The notes under the pieces: generated by a model
Database searches by the model: none
The model's input: the letters and a program-made list of their open reading frames with translations, nothing else
What the model was told of the DNA's origin: nothing
Shown: positions 42,704-50,873 of the stretch, piece by piece
Numbering within the stretch: position 1 is the first letter of the stretch
Layout of the letters: every line of letters begins with the position of its first letter
Source: Streptomyces humicola
GTDB lineage: Bacteria > Actinomycetota > Actinomycetes > Streptomycetales > Streptomycetaceae
Assembly (NCBI RefSeq): GCF_024436035.1
Contig: NZ_JANFNG010000019.1
Location: 59,810-123,809 of the forward strand
DNA: 64,000 nt
Direction of reading: 5' to 3'
Made by a program: the position numbers and the translations under genes

Positions 42704-44680
42704 ATGGAAGAGCCGCGTCGCCTCGGCGGCCGGTACGAGCTGGGCTCGGTGCTCGGCCGCGGCGGCATGGCCGAGGTGTACCTCGCCCATGACACCCGCC
42801 TCGGACGCACCGTCGCTGTGAAGACGCTGCGGGCGGACCTCGCTCGCGATCCGTCGTTCCAGGCCCGGTTCCGCCGAGAGGCCCAGTCGGCCGCCTCGCT
42901 CAACCATCCCGCGATCGTGGCGGTCTACGACACCGGCGAGGACTACGTCGACGGGGTCTCCATCCCGTACATCGTCATGGAGTACGTCGACGGCTCGACC
43001 CTGCGTGAGCTGCTGCACAGCGGCAGAAAACTGCTGCCGGAACGGTCGCTGGAGATGGCGGTCGGCATCCTGCAGGCGCTGGAGTACTCGCACCGCAACG
43101 GCATCGTCCACCGCGACATCAAGCCGGCGAATGTCATGCTCACGCGAACGGGTCAAGTCAAGGTCATGGACTTCGGCATCGCCCGTGCGATGGGCGACTC
43201 CGGCATGACGATGACACAGACCGCCGCGGTCATCGGCACGGCGCAGTACCTCTCACCCGAGCAGGCGAAGGGAGAGACCGTCGATGCCCGCTCCGACCTG
43301 TACTCCACCGGCTGCCTGCTCTACGAGCTGCTGACCGTCCGCCCGCCGTTCGTCGGCGACTCGCCGGTCGCGGTCGCGTACCAGCACGTACGCGAGGAAC
43401 CGCAGCCGCCGAGCGTCTACGACCCCGAGGTCACCCCCGAGATGGACGCGATCGTCCTCAAGGCGCTGACCAAGGACCCCGACTACCGGTACCAGAGCGC
43501 GGACGAGATGCGCGCGGACGTCGAGGCCTGCCTCGACGGCCAGCCGGTCGCCGCCACCGCCGCCTTGGGCGCCGTCGGCTACGGATACGGCAACAGCTCG
43601 TACAGCGACGCCCCCACCACGGCACTCCCGCGCAACCAGGACGCCGGCCACACCTCGGTGCTGCCGCCGACGCCCGCCGGGCCGGACGACGGTTACGGCT
43701 ACGAGGACCGCCGCGACCGGCGCCGCTCGAACCAGCGCAAGAGCCGCGCCTCGACGATCCTGCTGGTGCTCGCGGCGATGCTCGTCCTCGTGGGCGCGGT
43801 CTTCATCGGCAAGTCGATCTTCTCCGGCGGTGCCAACGACCAGATCAGCGTGCCGGATCTCAAGGGCCAGACGCTCTCCCAGGCCCAGACCTCGGCGCAG
43901 AACGTCGGCCTGACGGCCCAGAAGGGCGGGGACACGTTCTGCGACGAGCCCAAGAACACGGTGTGCAGCCAGACCCCGGCCGCGAATTCCACCGCCTCCA
44001 AGGGCCAGACCATCACCCTGACCATGTCCAAGGGCCCGGCGCCGGTCTCGGTGCCGAGCGTGGTCGGCCAGCCCCAGGACTCGGCGACGCAGGCGCTGGA
44101 GTCCGCGGGCTTCCAGGTGAGCGTGAAGCAGGACGACGGGACGTCCGGCCAGCCGGCCGGCCAGGTGCTGAAGCAGGACCCGGCCGGTAACGCGCAGGCC
44201 CAGAAGGGGTCGACCGTCACCATCACGGTCGCGGCGTCGCCGCAGCAGGTCACCGTCCCCAACGTGGTGGGCCAGCAGTTCAGCCAGGCTCAGTCGCAGC
44301 TGCAGAACATGGGCTTCAAGGTGGTCGAGAGCGACGCCCAGGCGTCTCAGCCCGCCGGCCAGGTCATCGCCCAGAGCCCGAGCGCCAACGCCCAGGCCGC
44401 CCAGGGAACGACGGTGACGCTGACCGTCTCAAAAGGGCAAAGTCAGGGCACCCTCCCCGACGAAACGGGTAAAACGCTCGCCCAGGCCAAGCAGGACCTC
44501 GCTTCGCTCGGGCTGAACCTGCAGATCTCCGGGCCCTCCGACCCCAACGCCGTCGTCGTCAGCACCAACCCGCCGGCGGGCACCCAGGTCACCCAGGGCC
44601 AGGCCGTCACCATCCAGACCATGGACAACCCGAACGGCGGCAACGGGAACGGCGGCTTCATCGGCGGCATGGGCGGCTAG
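42704..44680 (+). CDS. pknB: PASTA-domain Ser/Thr kinase PknB
   Basis: 658 residues from ATG 42704 (GGAGAGG upstream). Kinase domain: LGRGGMAEVYLAHD, VAVKTLRADL, HRDIKPANVML, DFGIARAMGD. A basic juxtamembrane stretch (DRRDRRRSNQRK) and one transmembrane helix (STILLVLAAMLVLVGAVFIG) lead to four PASTA repeats outside (about residues 382-645), each beginning VP-type (ISVPDLKGQ, VSVPSVVGQ, VTVPNVVGQ, GTLPDETGK). PASTA units bind muropeptides or lipid II, so the kinase senses wall status. It is separated from pbpA by 286 bp, so it may have its own promoter. Confidence 0.96.
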   Translation: MEEPRRLGGRYELGSVLGRGGMAEVYLAHDTRLGRTVAVKTLRADLARDPSFQARFRREAQSAASLNHPAIVAVYDTGEDYVDGVSIPYIVMEYVDGSTLRELLHSGRKLLPERSLEMAVGILQALEYSHRNGIVHRDIKPANVMLTRTGQVKVMDFGIARAMGDSGMTMTQTAAVIGTAQYLSPEQAKGETVDARSDLYSTGCLLYELLTVRPPFVGDSPVAVAYQHVREEPQPPSVYDPEVTPEMDAIVLKALTKDPDYRYQSADEMRADVEACLDGQPVAATAALGAVGYGYGNSSYSDAPTTALPRNQDAGHTSVLPPTPAGPDDGYGYEDRRDRRRSNQRKSRASTILLVLAAMLVLVGAVFIGKSIFSGGANDQISVPDLKGQTLSQAQTSAQNVGLTAQKGGDTFCDEPKNTVCSQTPAANSTASKGQTITLTMSKGPAPVSVPSVVGQPQDSATQALESAGFQVSVKQDDGTSGQPAGQVLKQDPAGNAQAQKGSTVTITVAASPQQVTVPNVVGQQFSQAQSQLQNMGFKVVESDAQASQPAGQVIAQSPSANAQAAQGTTVTLTVSKGQSQGTLPDETGKTLAQAKQDLASLGLNLQISGPSDPNAVVVSTNPPAGTQVTQGQAVTIQTMDNPNGGNGNGGFIGGMGG

Positions 44681-44689
44681 AAAGCGGAA

Positions 44690-44717
44690 GGGTCCGGGGG
44701 CTTCGGCCCCCGGACCC
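44690..44717 (+). terminator. Strong hairpin terminator after pknB
   Basis: Perfect 12-bp arms (GGGTCCGGGGGC, complement) around a TTCG tetraloop, nine bases past the pknB stop. It ends the fhaA-pknB operon. Confidence 0.9.
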
Positions 44718-44771
44718 TCACCTTTCCGTTGCCTATGCCTACTGCAGCTGCCCACTGCAGCTCGGGCGGGA

Positions 44772-45359
44772 CTAGGCGTAGCGTGGCAGGCCGTCTGTCG
44801 AGATCGTCCACCCGCCGATCGTGATGTCCTCGCCGTACACGAAGTCCTTCCTGGTCGCGTACCGGGGACCGTTCGGGGTTGCGTGGATGTCGGAGAGGAC
44901 GGCTCCCTCACCGGTGCGCGGATCGAAGATCACGTAAACGGGGATTCCGAGCAGAGGGTAGTCCCGCATCTTGCCGGACCAGTCGTTGTCCGGGTTGGAC
45001 CGGGACACCACCTCGACGGCGGCGAGCACGGCCCGCGGATCGAAGGCGCCCTCGACTTCCATGTCCGCTTCGGCGATCACCATGATGTCGGGGTGGCGCA
45101 TCACACCTACGTGCACATCCTCCACGTCGGGCGTCCCCGTGTGGGCCAGTAGGCCCTCGGGCATCACCTTTTCAAGCCGCCTGCTGATGCGCGCCGCCGT
45201 CAGTTCGTGAGGCCCCCCCGGCGACATCATGTCGTGGACGATCCCTTCCTTGGTGATCTCGAGCTTGCCGGGCACACCGGCCTGCATCTGATCAACGATG
45301 TCCCGCATGGCCTGGTACTGGAATGCGTCACGCCCTGCATGGTCCGGGGCCATGGTCAT
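44772..45359 (-). CDS. Uma2-family (DUF820) PD-(D/E)XK nuclease-like protein
   Basis: 195 residues. The Uma2 fold is recognisable from VMRHPDIMVI, EVVSRSNPDNDWSGKMRDYP and LGIPVYVIFDPRTGE; the D, E and K of a PD-(D/E)XK active site are all present. AAGGAG lies eight bases before ATG 45359. The family is abundant in Streptomyces, often near mobile DNA; its role is unknown. It is a lone gene between two operons. Confidence 0.88.
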   Translation of the reverse strand: MTMAPDHAGRDAFQYQAMRDIVDQMQAGVPGKLEITKEGIVHDMMSPGGPHELTAARISRRLEKVMPEGLLAHTGTPDVEDVHVGVMRHPDIMVIAEADMEVEGAFDPRAVLAAVEVVSRSNPDNDWSGKMRDYPLLGIPVYVIFDPRTGEGAVLSDIHATPNGPRYATRKDFVYGEDITIGGWTISTDGLPRYA

Positions 45360-45456
45360 GACACTCGCTCCTTCATCTGGGGCAGTGACCTGCCGCGTGA
45401 CAGGGGCCTCGCATTCATGCTAGCCACGCGGACCATGGCGGCCCGGCTTGCCGGCC

Positions 45457-45480
45457 GTCCACGCCCCGCCCCCGGTGGAC
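45457..45480 (-). terminator. Possible terminator after the first sortase
   Basis: GTCCAC (45457-45462) pairs with GTGGAC (45475-45480) across a CG-rich loop, 20 bp past the sortase stop. Weak. Confidence 0.4.
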
Positions 45481-45499
45481 TCCGGGAGCGGGGCAGCGA

Positions 45500-46249
45500 T
45501 CACTGCAGCTCCGGCGGAAGCGTCCGCTTCGCGTCGACCGGCTGGGTGCGGACCAGTTCGCCCCAGACGATGTAGCGGTAGAGCGAGGTGTAGACGGGCG
45601 TGCAGGTCGTCAGCGTGATGTAGCGGCCCGGCGTGGTCTTGCCGGATTCGCGCGGGATCGGCTGCAGCACCTTCACGTTGTACTTCGAGGTCGGCGCGAG
45701 GATGTCGTAGACCTTGTAGATGTACCAAGTGTCCCGGGTCTCGAAGACGACCGCGTCGCCGACCTTGATCTTGTCGATGTTGTGGAACTTCGCGCCGTGG
45801 CCGTCGCGGTGGGCGGCCACGGTGAAGTTGCCGGTCGTGTCCCACGGCATCGCCGACTTGTACGGGCTGGTGTAGTAACCGGCCACGCCTTCGTTGAGCA
45901 CGTCGACCGAGGTGCCCCTCTTCACCAGCACCTCGTAGCCCTTGCCCATCGCCGGGACGTGCAGGAAGCCGATGCCGTCCTCGGTGTTGAGGGCGCCGGG
46001 TGCCTGCGGTGCGGACCATGCCTTGCGGATCGCGGCGGCATCCTTGTTCTCCTGACGGTCCGCTATAACGTTCGTCCACCAGAGCGAGTAGACGACGAAG
46101 AGCGCGAGCACCACGCCCGACGTGATGAGCAGTTCGCCGATCACGCTGATCGTGGTGGCGATACGCCTCCGCTTGCGGCGCGCGGGCGGCGATCCGGCAC
46201 CGGTGCCGTCCGTATCGGCGATGTCCTGGTCGTGCTCGGTGGTAGCCAC
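45500..46249 (-). CDS. Class E sortase (first of three)
   Basis: 249 residues. One N-terminal transmembrane helix (ITSGVVLALFVVYSLWW) and an external sortase domain with catalytic His in VAAHRDGHG, Cys in TLTTCTP and Arg in SLYRYIVWG. Class E sortases anchor LAxTG proteins such as long chaplins in Streptomyces aerial growth. ATG 46249. It is 31 bp behind the second sortase and probably co-transcribed. No LAxTG-type substrate with a proper tail is encoded in the window. Confidence 0.93.
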   Translation of the reverse strand: MATTEHDQDIADTDGTGAGSPPARRKRRRIATTISVIGELLITSGVVLALFVVYSLWWTNVIADRQENKDAAAIRKAWSAPQAPGALNTEDGIGFLHVPAMGKGYEVLVKRGTSVDVLNEGVAGYYTSPYKSAMPWDTTGNFTVAAHRDGHGAKFHNIDKIKVGDAVVFETRDTWYIYKVYDILAPTSKYNVKVLQPIPRESGKTTPGRYITLTTCTPVYTSLYRYIVWGELVRTQPVDAKRTLPPELQ

Positions 46250-46280
46250 CGGTCACCCCGTTCCGTATACGTGTGACGTA

Positions 46281-47507
46281 TTACCCGGCCAGCGCGGCGG
46301 GGGTTCCCTTGCTGCGTGGCTGTTCGTCGACCATCTTGCCCCACACGATGAGCCGGTAGAGGCTGGTGAACTCGGGCGTGCAGGTGGTCAATGTGATGTA
46401 GCGACCCGGCTTGGTGAATCCGGACTCCTGAGGAATGGGCTGGATCACACCGATGTTCGACGGAGAGGTCTGCGGCAGGGTGCTGGTGATCTCATACGTG
46501 TAATACATGCTCGACGTCTCGACCACGACCTTGTCGCCCGGAACCAGCTTGTTGATGTACCGGAATGGCTCACCATGCGTGTTGCGGTGCGCGGCGACTG
46601 CGAAGTTGCCCGTCGTGTCCCAGGGGAACGCGGTCTCCAGCGAGCCGGAGTAATGACCGACCTCGCCCTTGTCGAGGATCGTGGTCTCGTCGACCCCCTC
46701 GGCGATCGGCGCTTCGACGTCCAGCTTCGGCAGATAGATGATGGCGAAGGTCTGGCCCTCGGCGAAGTGGTTGGGCATGTCGGCATCGCTCGTTGCGCTC
46801 GCGCCGGCCCACTGGTGCTTGAGGTTGTTGGTTGCGCCGTTGGCCGCCTCGTCGGCGAGGATGTTGGTGTACCACAGCTGGTAGACGACGAAGAGCAGCA
46901 TGAGCGCACCGAGGGTGATGAAGACCTCGCCGGTGATCCTGCTCGCCACGACCATCGTGGGATCCTTGGCGGCGCGCGCCGCACGCCGGGCTTCCATCCG
47001 GGTGCGGGGCGCGGCCGGCGCATCGGTGGAGGCCACGGTGGCAGGGCCGGCGGCCCGTCTTCCCCGGCTGCGCTTCGCCGCCTTCCGCCGGGCGGCGCGG
47101 CCGCCGGGCATGGGCGCCGGTTCGGCGGCCGTCTCAGCGGCAGCAGCCGCTCCCGGTTCGACGACCGGGAGCTGCGCCGTCTGCGAGACACCCGAAACCC
47201 CGCCCGCGCGTGGCGCACGCCGCGGCGCGGGCACTGCCACCGGCACGGGTTCCGGCTCCGGCGCCGGCTCCCACTGCGGCTGCGCCTCAGGCGCATAGGC
47301 GTACGCGGGCGCCTGATACTGCTGCTGATACCCGGGCGCCGCGTACGCCGTCCCGTAGTCGTACGACGCGTACGCCCCGGGATCGGGCTCCGGTCCGGGT
47401 GCGGGTTCGGACTTCGGCGAGGCCCCCGGCAGCGGGTCGCTCAGCGGGTCCGCGAGCCTGCCCACGGCGGCCGCGAACTCCCCAGTGTCCTCGTACGACG
47501 TGGTCAC
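46281..47507 (-). CDS. Class E sortase with long N-terminal cytoplasmic region (second)
   Basis: 408 residues. About 180 N-terminal residues are Pro/Glu/Ala/Tyr-rich and cytoplasmic, followed by a basic stretch, one transmembrane helix (VFITLGALMLLFVVYQLWY) and a sortase domain with His in VAAHRNTHG, Cys in TLTTCTP and Arg in SLYRLIVWG. The long cytoplasmic tail is unusual for a sortase. GTG 47507. It lies seven bases past the pabA stop. Confidence 0.92.
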   Translation of the reverse strand: MTTSYEDTGEFAAAVGRLADPLSDPLPGASPKSEPAPGPEPDPGAYASYDYGTAYAAPGYQQQYQAPAYAYAPEAQPQWEPAPEPEPVPVAVPAPRRAPRAGGVSGVSQTAQLPVVEPGAAAAAETAAEPAPMPGGRAARRKAAKRSRGRRAAGPATVASTDAPAAPRTRMEARRAARAAKDPTMVVASRITGEVFITLGALMLLFVVYQLWYTNILADEAANGATNNLKHQWAGASATSDADMPNHFAEGQTFAIIYLPKLDVEAPIAEGVDETTILDKGEVGHYSGSLETAFPWDTTGNFAVAAHRNTHGEPFRYINKLVPGDKVVVETSSMYYTYEITSTLPQTSPSNIGVIQPIPQESGFTKPGRYITLTTCTPEFTSLYRLIVWGKMVDEQPRSKGTPAALAG

Positions 47508-47514
47508 GCCACCG

Positions 47515-48153
47515 TCACGCCCCGACCTTGCCGACCACCGGCGCCAGACCCGCGGAGCGCTCGACGGCGCCGGCGTCCCCGCACACCGCGAGCCAGTTGG
47601 CGAGCATCCGGTGGCCCCATTCGGTCAGCACGGACTCCGGGTGGAACTGGACTCCCTCGACCGGGAGTTCGCGATGGCGCAGCGCCATGATGACGCCGGT
47701 CTCCGTCCAGGCGGTGATCGCCAGTTCGTCCGGAACGGTGTCGCGTTCGACGGCGAGCGAGTGGTAGCGGGTTGCGGTGTACGGCGAGGGGAGGCCCGCG
47801 AAGACGCCCTTGCCCTCGTGGGTGACGAGCGAGGTCTTGCCGTGCAGCAGTTCCGGCGCCCGGTCCACCACGCCCCCGTACGCCACCGCGATCGACTGCA
47901 GCCCGAGACAGACGCCGAAGACAGGCACCCCGGTCGACGCGCAGTGCCGCACCATGTCGACGCAGACGCCCGCCTGCTCGGGCGTACCAGGCCCGGGGGA
48001 GAGCAGCACCCCGTCGAAGCCGTCCTGCGCGTGCCTCAGCTCGACCTCGTCGTTGCGCAGCACCTCGCACTCGGCACCGAGCTGGTATAGGTACTGGACA
48101 AGGTTGAAGACGAAGCTGTCGTAATTGTCGACAACGAGAATCCGTGCGCTCAT
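47515..48153 (-). CDS. pabA: Aminodeoxychorismate/anthranilate synthase glutamine amidotransferase PabA/TrpG
   Basis: 212 residues from ATG 48153; the start shares a base with the small-protein stop (TGATG). Class I glutamine amidotransferase: VDNYDSFVFNLVQYLYQLG, LLSPGPGTPEQAG, the Cys nucleophile in FGVCLGLQSIA, and His in EGVQFHPES. It supplies ammonia for 4-amino-4-deoxychorismate or anthranilate. Its chorismate-binding partner is not in the window. It sits oddly between sortases, in a conserved Streptomyces order as remembered. Confidence 0.93.
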   Translation of the reverse strand: MSARILVVDNYDSFVFNLVQYLYQLGAECEVLRNDEVELRHAQDGFDGVLLSPGPGTPEQAGVCVDMVRHCASTGVPVFGVCLGLQSIAVAYGGVVDRAPELLHGKTSLVTHEGKGVFAGLPSPYTATRYHSLAVERDTVPDELAITAWTETGVIMALRHRELPVEGVQFHPESVLTEWGHRMLANWLAVCGDAGAVERSAGLAPVVGKVGA

Positions 48154-48326
48154 CAGCCTGCGCTGCCTCCGCCGTTCACCGTCACGTCGTTGAACGGGAG
48201 CAGTGGCTCCGCCCAGGGGAACACCCACTGGAAGAGGATGAAGACCACTGCCAGGACCAGCACGAGTGAGATGGCGGCCTTCGCCCACGCGTTGCCTGGC
48301 AGGCGGCGCCAGATCCAGCCGTACAT
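48153..48326 (-). CDS. 57-residue single-pass membrane protein
   Basis: A small gene with ATG 48326 and TGA overlapping the pabA start. The sequence begins MYGWIWRRLPGNAWAK, then one hydrophobic helix (about residues 18-37, AISLVLVLAVVFILFQWVF), then a short tail PWAEPLLPFNDVTVNGGGSAG. The coupling to pabA, GC-rich third positions and a clean transmembrane segment argue it is real. The topology is probably N-in, with a short outside tail. Function unknown. Confidence 0.75.
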   Translation of the reverse strand: MYGWIWRRLPGNAWAKAAISLVLVLAVVFILFQWVFPWAEPLLPFNDVTVNGGGSAG

Positions 48327-48395
48327 ACGGTGTCTTCCCTCCGGTTCTGCACCAGTTCTGCACCAGACTAAGGGGAGAGGGGCGGGGCGCGAGGG

Positions 48396-49130
48396 TCAGC
48401 TGAGCAAAGCTCTCGGCATCCCTTGTTCAACGGGCTGGGTGGACTCCAGGTGGCCCCATGCGATGAGGCGGTGGCTGTGACCCCACGGGGGGTCGCATGT
48501 GGTCAGCGTGAGATAGCGGCCGGGGGACGTGTACGGGGTGGCCGAGGTGTCGAGCGGTGCCGGGATGGGATTGATCACACCGATGTCGTTCGGCAGGGTC
48601 AGGTACGGCTGATCGTCGATGACGTACGTGTACCAGGTCACGCCGTCCGTGAGGACGACCTTGTCGCCGGGGCGCAGCTCGGCGAAGGCCTCGAACGGGT
48701 TGCCGTAGGTGCGGCGGTGTCCGGCGACCGCGAAGTTTCCCACAGCCCCGAGGCGGGCGGTGCCCGTGTAGTGGGCGACGCCGCGCTGGAGGTCGCTGGT
48801 GCTGGTGCCCTCGATGACGGGCTTGTGCCAGTCGGCGCCGAACCGCGGGATGTACATGATCGCGAAAGGCTGGCCGTCCCGGTAGACGGGCGGCGTGGGG
48901 GTGGCCGAGGGAGACGGGGTGCTCTGCTGCGTCTGCGGCGCGGGCGTCGCGGGGGCGGTGGCGGTGAGCGGGGTGCGCGCCCACTGGTTCTGCAGTTTGG
49001 CGACCTCGTCGGACATGGTGTTGTCGGCGCGAACGCCCGTCCAGAAGAGCAGATAAACGACAAGCAGGACGATCAAGGAGCCTACGGTGACGCACAGTTC
49101 GCTGAGTGTCCGTACGGCCAGGCGTACCAT
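48396..49130 (-). CDS. Class E sortase (third)
   Basis: 244 residues. One transmembrane helix (VTVGSLIVLLVVYLLFWTGV), a Thr/Pro/Ser-rich linker of about 35 residues, and a sortase domain with catalytic His in VAGHRRTYG, Cys in TLTTCDP and Arg in HSHRLIAWG. The residue after the Cys pair differs from the other two (TCDP versus TCTP), so substrate choice may differ. ATG 49130. It is divergent from crgA; 260 bp lie between. Confidence 0.92.
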   Translation of the reverse strand: MVRLAVRTLSELCVTVGSLIVLLVVYLLFWTGVRADNTMSDEVAKLQNQWARTPLTATAPATPAPQTQQSTPSPSATPTPPVYRDGQPFAIMYIPRFGADWHKPVIEGTSTSDLQRGVAHYTGTARLGAVGNFAVAGHRRTYGNPFEAFAELRPGDKVVLTDGVTWYTYVIDDQPYLTLPNDIGVINPIPAPLDTSATPYTSPGRYLTLTTCDPPWGHSHRLIAWGHLESTQPVEQGMPRALLS

Positions 49131-49341
49131 CGCGCCGCTCCCCTCCCGTCACCTCCGCCGTCGGTGGTCACTGTGCCTGAGGAGAGTGCAGGAGTCACGG
49201 GTCGTGAGCGCATAATTGGCGACGGGGCACTTATCTCATCCGCACCCCAAGAAGCACTACGCTAACGGACGCTCCGGGGGCGGCGCCGGCGATGCCGGCC
49301 GTCCTCGGCCCGCGACAAGACACAACCGCCGCGCGTCCCGC

Positions 49342-49372
49342 AGGGGGCACCCCCGCCGAAGGCAGGGGGAGC
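49342..49372. repeat. Dispersed palindromic repeat, copy 2 (upstream of crgA)
   Basis: A 31-bp sequence almost identical in inverse orientation to 28603-28634, with a hairpin core CCCCCGCC-GAA-GGC-GGGGG. It ends 19 bp before crgA and would be in its leader RNA. Confidence 0.75.
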
Positions 49373-49391
49373 ATCGACAGGAGAATCTCTC

Positions 49392-49643
49392 GTGCCGAAG
49401 TCACGGATCCGCAAGAAGGCCGACTTCACTCCGCCGCCGGAGAAGACGAGCATCAAGCTGGGCTCGGGCCGAAGCTGGGTCGCTCCGCTGATGCTGGCGC
49501 TGTTCCTGATTGGTCTCGCCTGGATCGTCATCTTCTACGTCACCACCGGCAGTCTGCCGGTCGAGGCGCTGGGCAACTGGAACATCGTCATCGGCTTCGG
49601 ATTCATCGCGGGCGGGTTCGTCGTCTCGACGCAGTGGAAGTAG
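49392..49643 (+). CDS. crgA: Cell division protein CrgA
   Basis: 83 residues from GTG 49392. A basic N-terminus ([17 protein letters not shown]) and two transmembrane helices ([35 protein letters not shown]) match CrgA, which coordinates FtsZ ring formation and septation in aerial hyphae of Streptomyces and recruits wall-synthesis proteins in mycobacteria. A dispersed hairpin repeat lies in its leader. DnaA boxes follow it. Confidence 0.96.
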   Translation: MPKSRIRKKADFTPPPEKTSIKLGSGRSWVAPLMLALFLIGLAWIVIFYVTTGSLPVEALGNWNIVIGFGFIAGGFVVSTQWK

Positions 49644-49674
49644 GCGCGCGGCGCGCGTCAAGCTCTCGCCAGGG

Positions 49675-49853
49675 CTGTCCACAGAGTTATCCACAGGGTG
49701 ACGCCCGGTGGGGACAAAGGTCGGAAGATCTGTGGATAACCTCTGGCGCATTGACGCCGGTGTGACCGGGTGGCGTGTCGCCGCACGGTGCAGTGCGCAG
49801 CAATTGGGCCGTCTTCCACGCCGTGCACAGGTGTACGCACGCTCTGTGGATAA
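49675..49853. promoter_or_regulatory. Cluster of four DnaA boxes between crgA and rhomboid gene
   Basis: CTGTCCACA (49675-49683, one mismatch), TTATCCACA (49687-49695, perfect E. coli type), TGTGGATAA (49731-49739 and 49845-49853, perfect reverse boxes). The 49644-49898 gap has no gene. The spacing of the first two (12 bp start to start) favours cooperative DnaA binding. No AT-rich unwinding element is visible, so it is unlikely to be an origin. Confidence 0.75.
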
Positions 49854-49898
49854 GTCTGATCAGCAGGTGAAGCGGCCGGCGGCGTCAGCCGTAAGGAT

Positions 49899-50744
49899 TC
49901 AGCTGCCCAGCCGTATCGTCCCCACCGCCACGATCCCGATGATCACCGCGAGCGCCACCGCACACGCACCCCACTGCACCAGCGCCCGGCGCTCGCGCGG
50001 CGCGTGCGCCATCGCGTACGTCAGCGCCGTGCCTGTGATCAGCCCGCCGACATGGGCACGCCAGTCGATGTCCGGGATGGTGAAGGTGAAGACCAGGTTC
50101 AGCCCGATCAGGATGATCACGGGCCGCACGTCGAGCCGCAGCCGCCGCATCAGGACGAACATAGCGCCGAGCAGCCCGAAGATCGCACCGGAGGCGCCGA
50201 GGCCCACCTCGTTGACGGGCGCGAGCAGGAACGACAGCGCGCTGCCACCGAGCCCCGAGAGCAGATAGAGCGCGAGATAGCGGACCCGTCCGAGGGCCAC
50301 CTCGACGCTCGGCCCGATCCACCACAGCGAGAGCATGTTCAGGCCGATGTGCGCGATCTGCTGGTGGAGGAAGACCGCCGTCAGCAGTCGGTACCACTGG
50401 CCCTGTGCGACGCCGACCGTGTGCCCGGCGTAGGGGTCGAAGGCCTTGGGCACCAGCCCCAGGTCGTTGACGAGCGGGTTCCCGTACGCCTGCACCAGCA
50501 GGAACACCACGACGTTGATCCCGATCAGGACCATGGTGACCAGTCGCGGGTTGGCGGCCAGCGTGCCGCCTGCGATGGTGCGCGGCCGGGTCACGGGCTG
50601 GCGGCCCTCCGTGACGCACTCCGGACAGTGGAAGCCGACAGAGGCGGGGATCATGCACTGCGGGCAGATCGGACGCTCGCAGCGGGAGCACCGCACGCCG
50701 GTCTCACGGCTCTGGTGTCGGTAGCAGCAGACCGCCTGGTCCAT
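49899..50744 (-). CDS. Zinc-ribbon rhomboid-family intramembrane serine protease
   Basis: 281 residues. The N-terminal treble-clef/zinc-ribbon has Cys/His ligands (CCYRH, CSRCERPICPQC, CPEC). The rhomboid core has AHIGLNMLSLW, catalytic Ser in GLGASGAIFGLLGA and catalytic His in WRAHVGGLITG. Six or more transmembrane helices. It cleaves single-pass membrane proteins within the bilayer; the substrate is unknown. ATG 50744. The DnaA cluster lies beyond its stop. Confidence 0.93.
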   Translation of the reverse strand: MDQAVCCYRHQSRETGVRCSRCERPICPQCMIPASVGFHCPECVTEGRQPVTRPRTIAGGTLAANPRLVTMVLIGINVVVFLLVQAYGNPLVNDLGLVPKAFDPYAGHTVGVAQGQWYRLLTAVFLHQQIAHIGLNMLSLWWIGPSVEVALGRVRYLALYLLSGLGGSALSFLLAPVNEVGLGASGAIFGLLGAMFVLMRRLRLDVRPVIILIGLNLVFTFTIPDIDWRAHVGGLITGTALTYAMAHAPRERRALVQWGACAVALAVIIGIVAVGTIRLGS

Positions 50745-50793
50745 GGTCGCCTTCTTCCCTGTCTACGAGTGCGTGGTCCCGTCACGAGCGCAT

Positions 50794-50842
50794 GGCGCCC
50801 CGCCCGTACGTACGCATACGGCATACGGACGGGCGGGGCGCC
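50794..50842 (-). terminator. Hairpin terminator after ppiA
   Basis: Perfect 14-bp arms (GGCGCCCCGCCCGT, complement at 50829-50842) with a 21-base loop that itself contains TACGCATACG/CATACGGA repeats. It lies 32 bp past the cyclophilin stop. Confidence 0.85.
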
Positions 50843-50873
50843 TGAGTTCCCGTGACGTCCCGGTCGGTTCCGG

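Noticed and set aside
49675..49853. The DnaA-box cluster as an origin of replication
   Set aside because: There are only four boxes, no AT-rich region and no dnaA or dnaN next to it; a titration site fits better.
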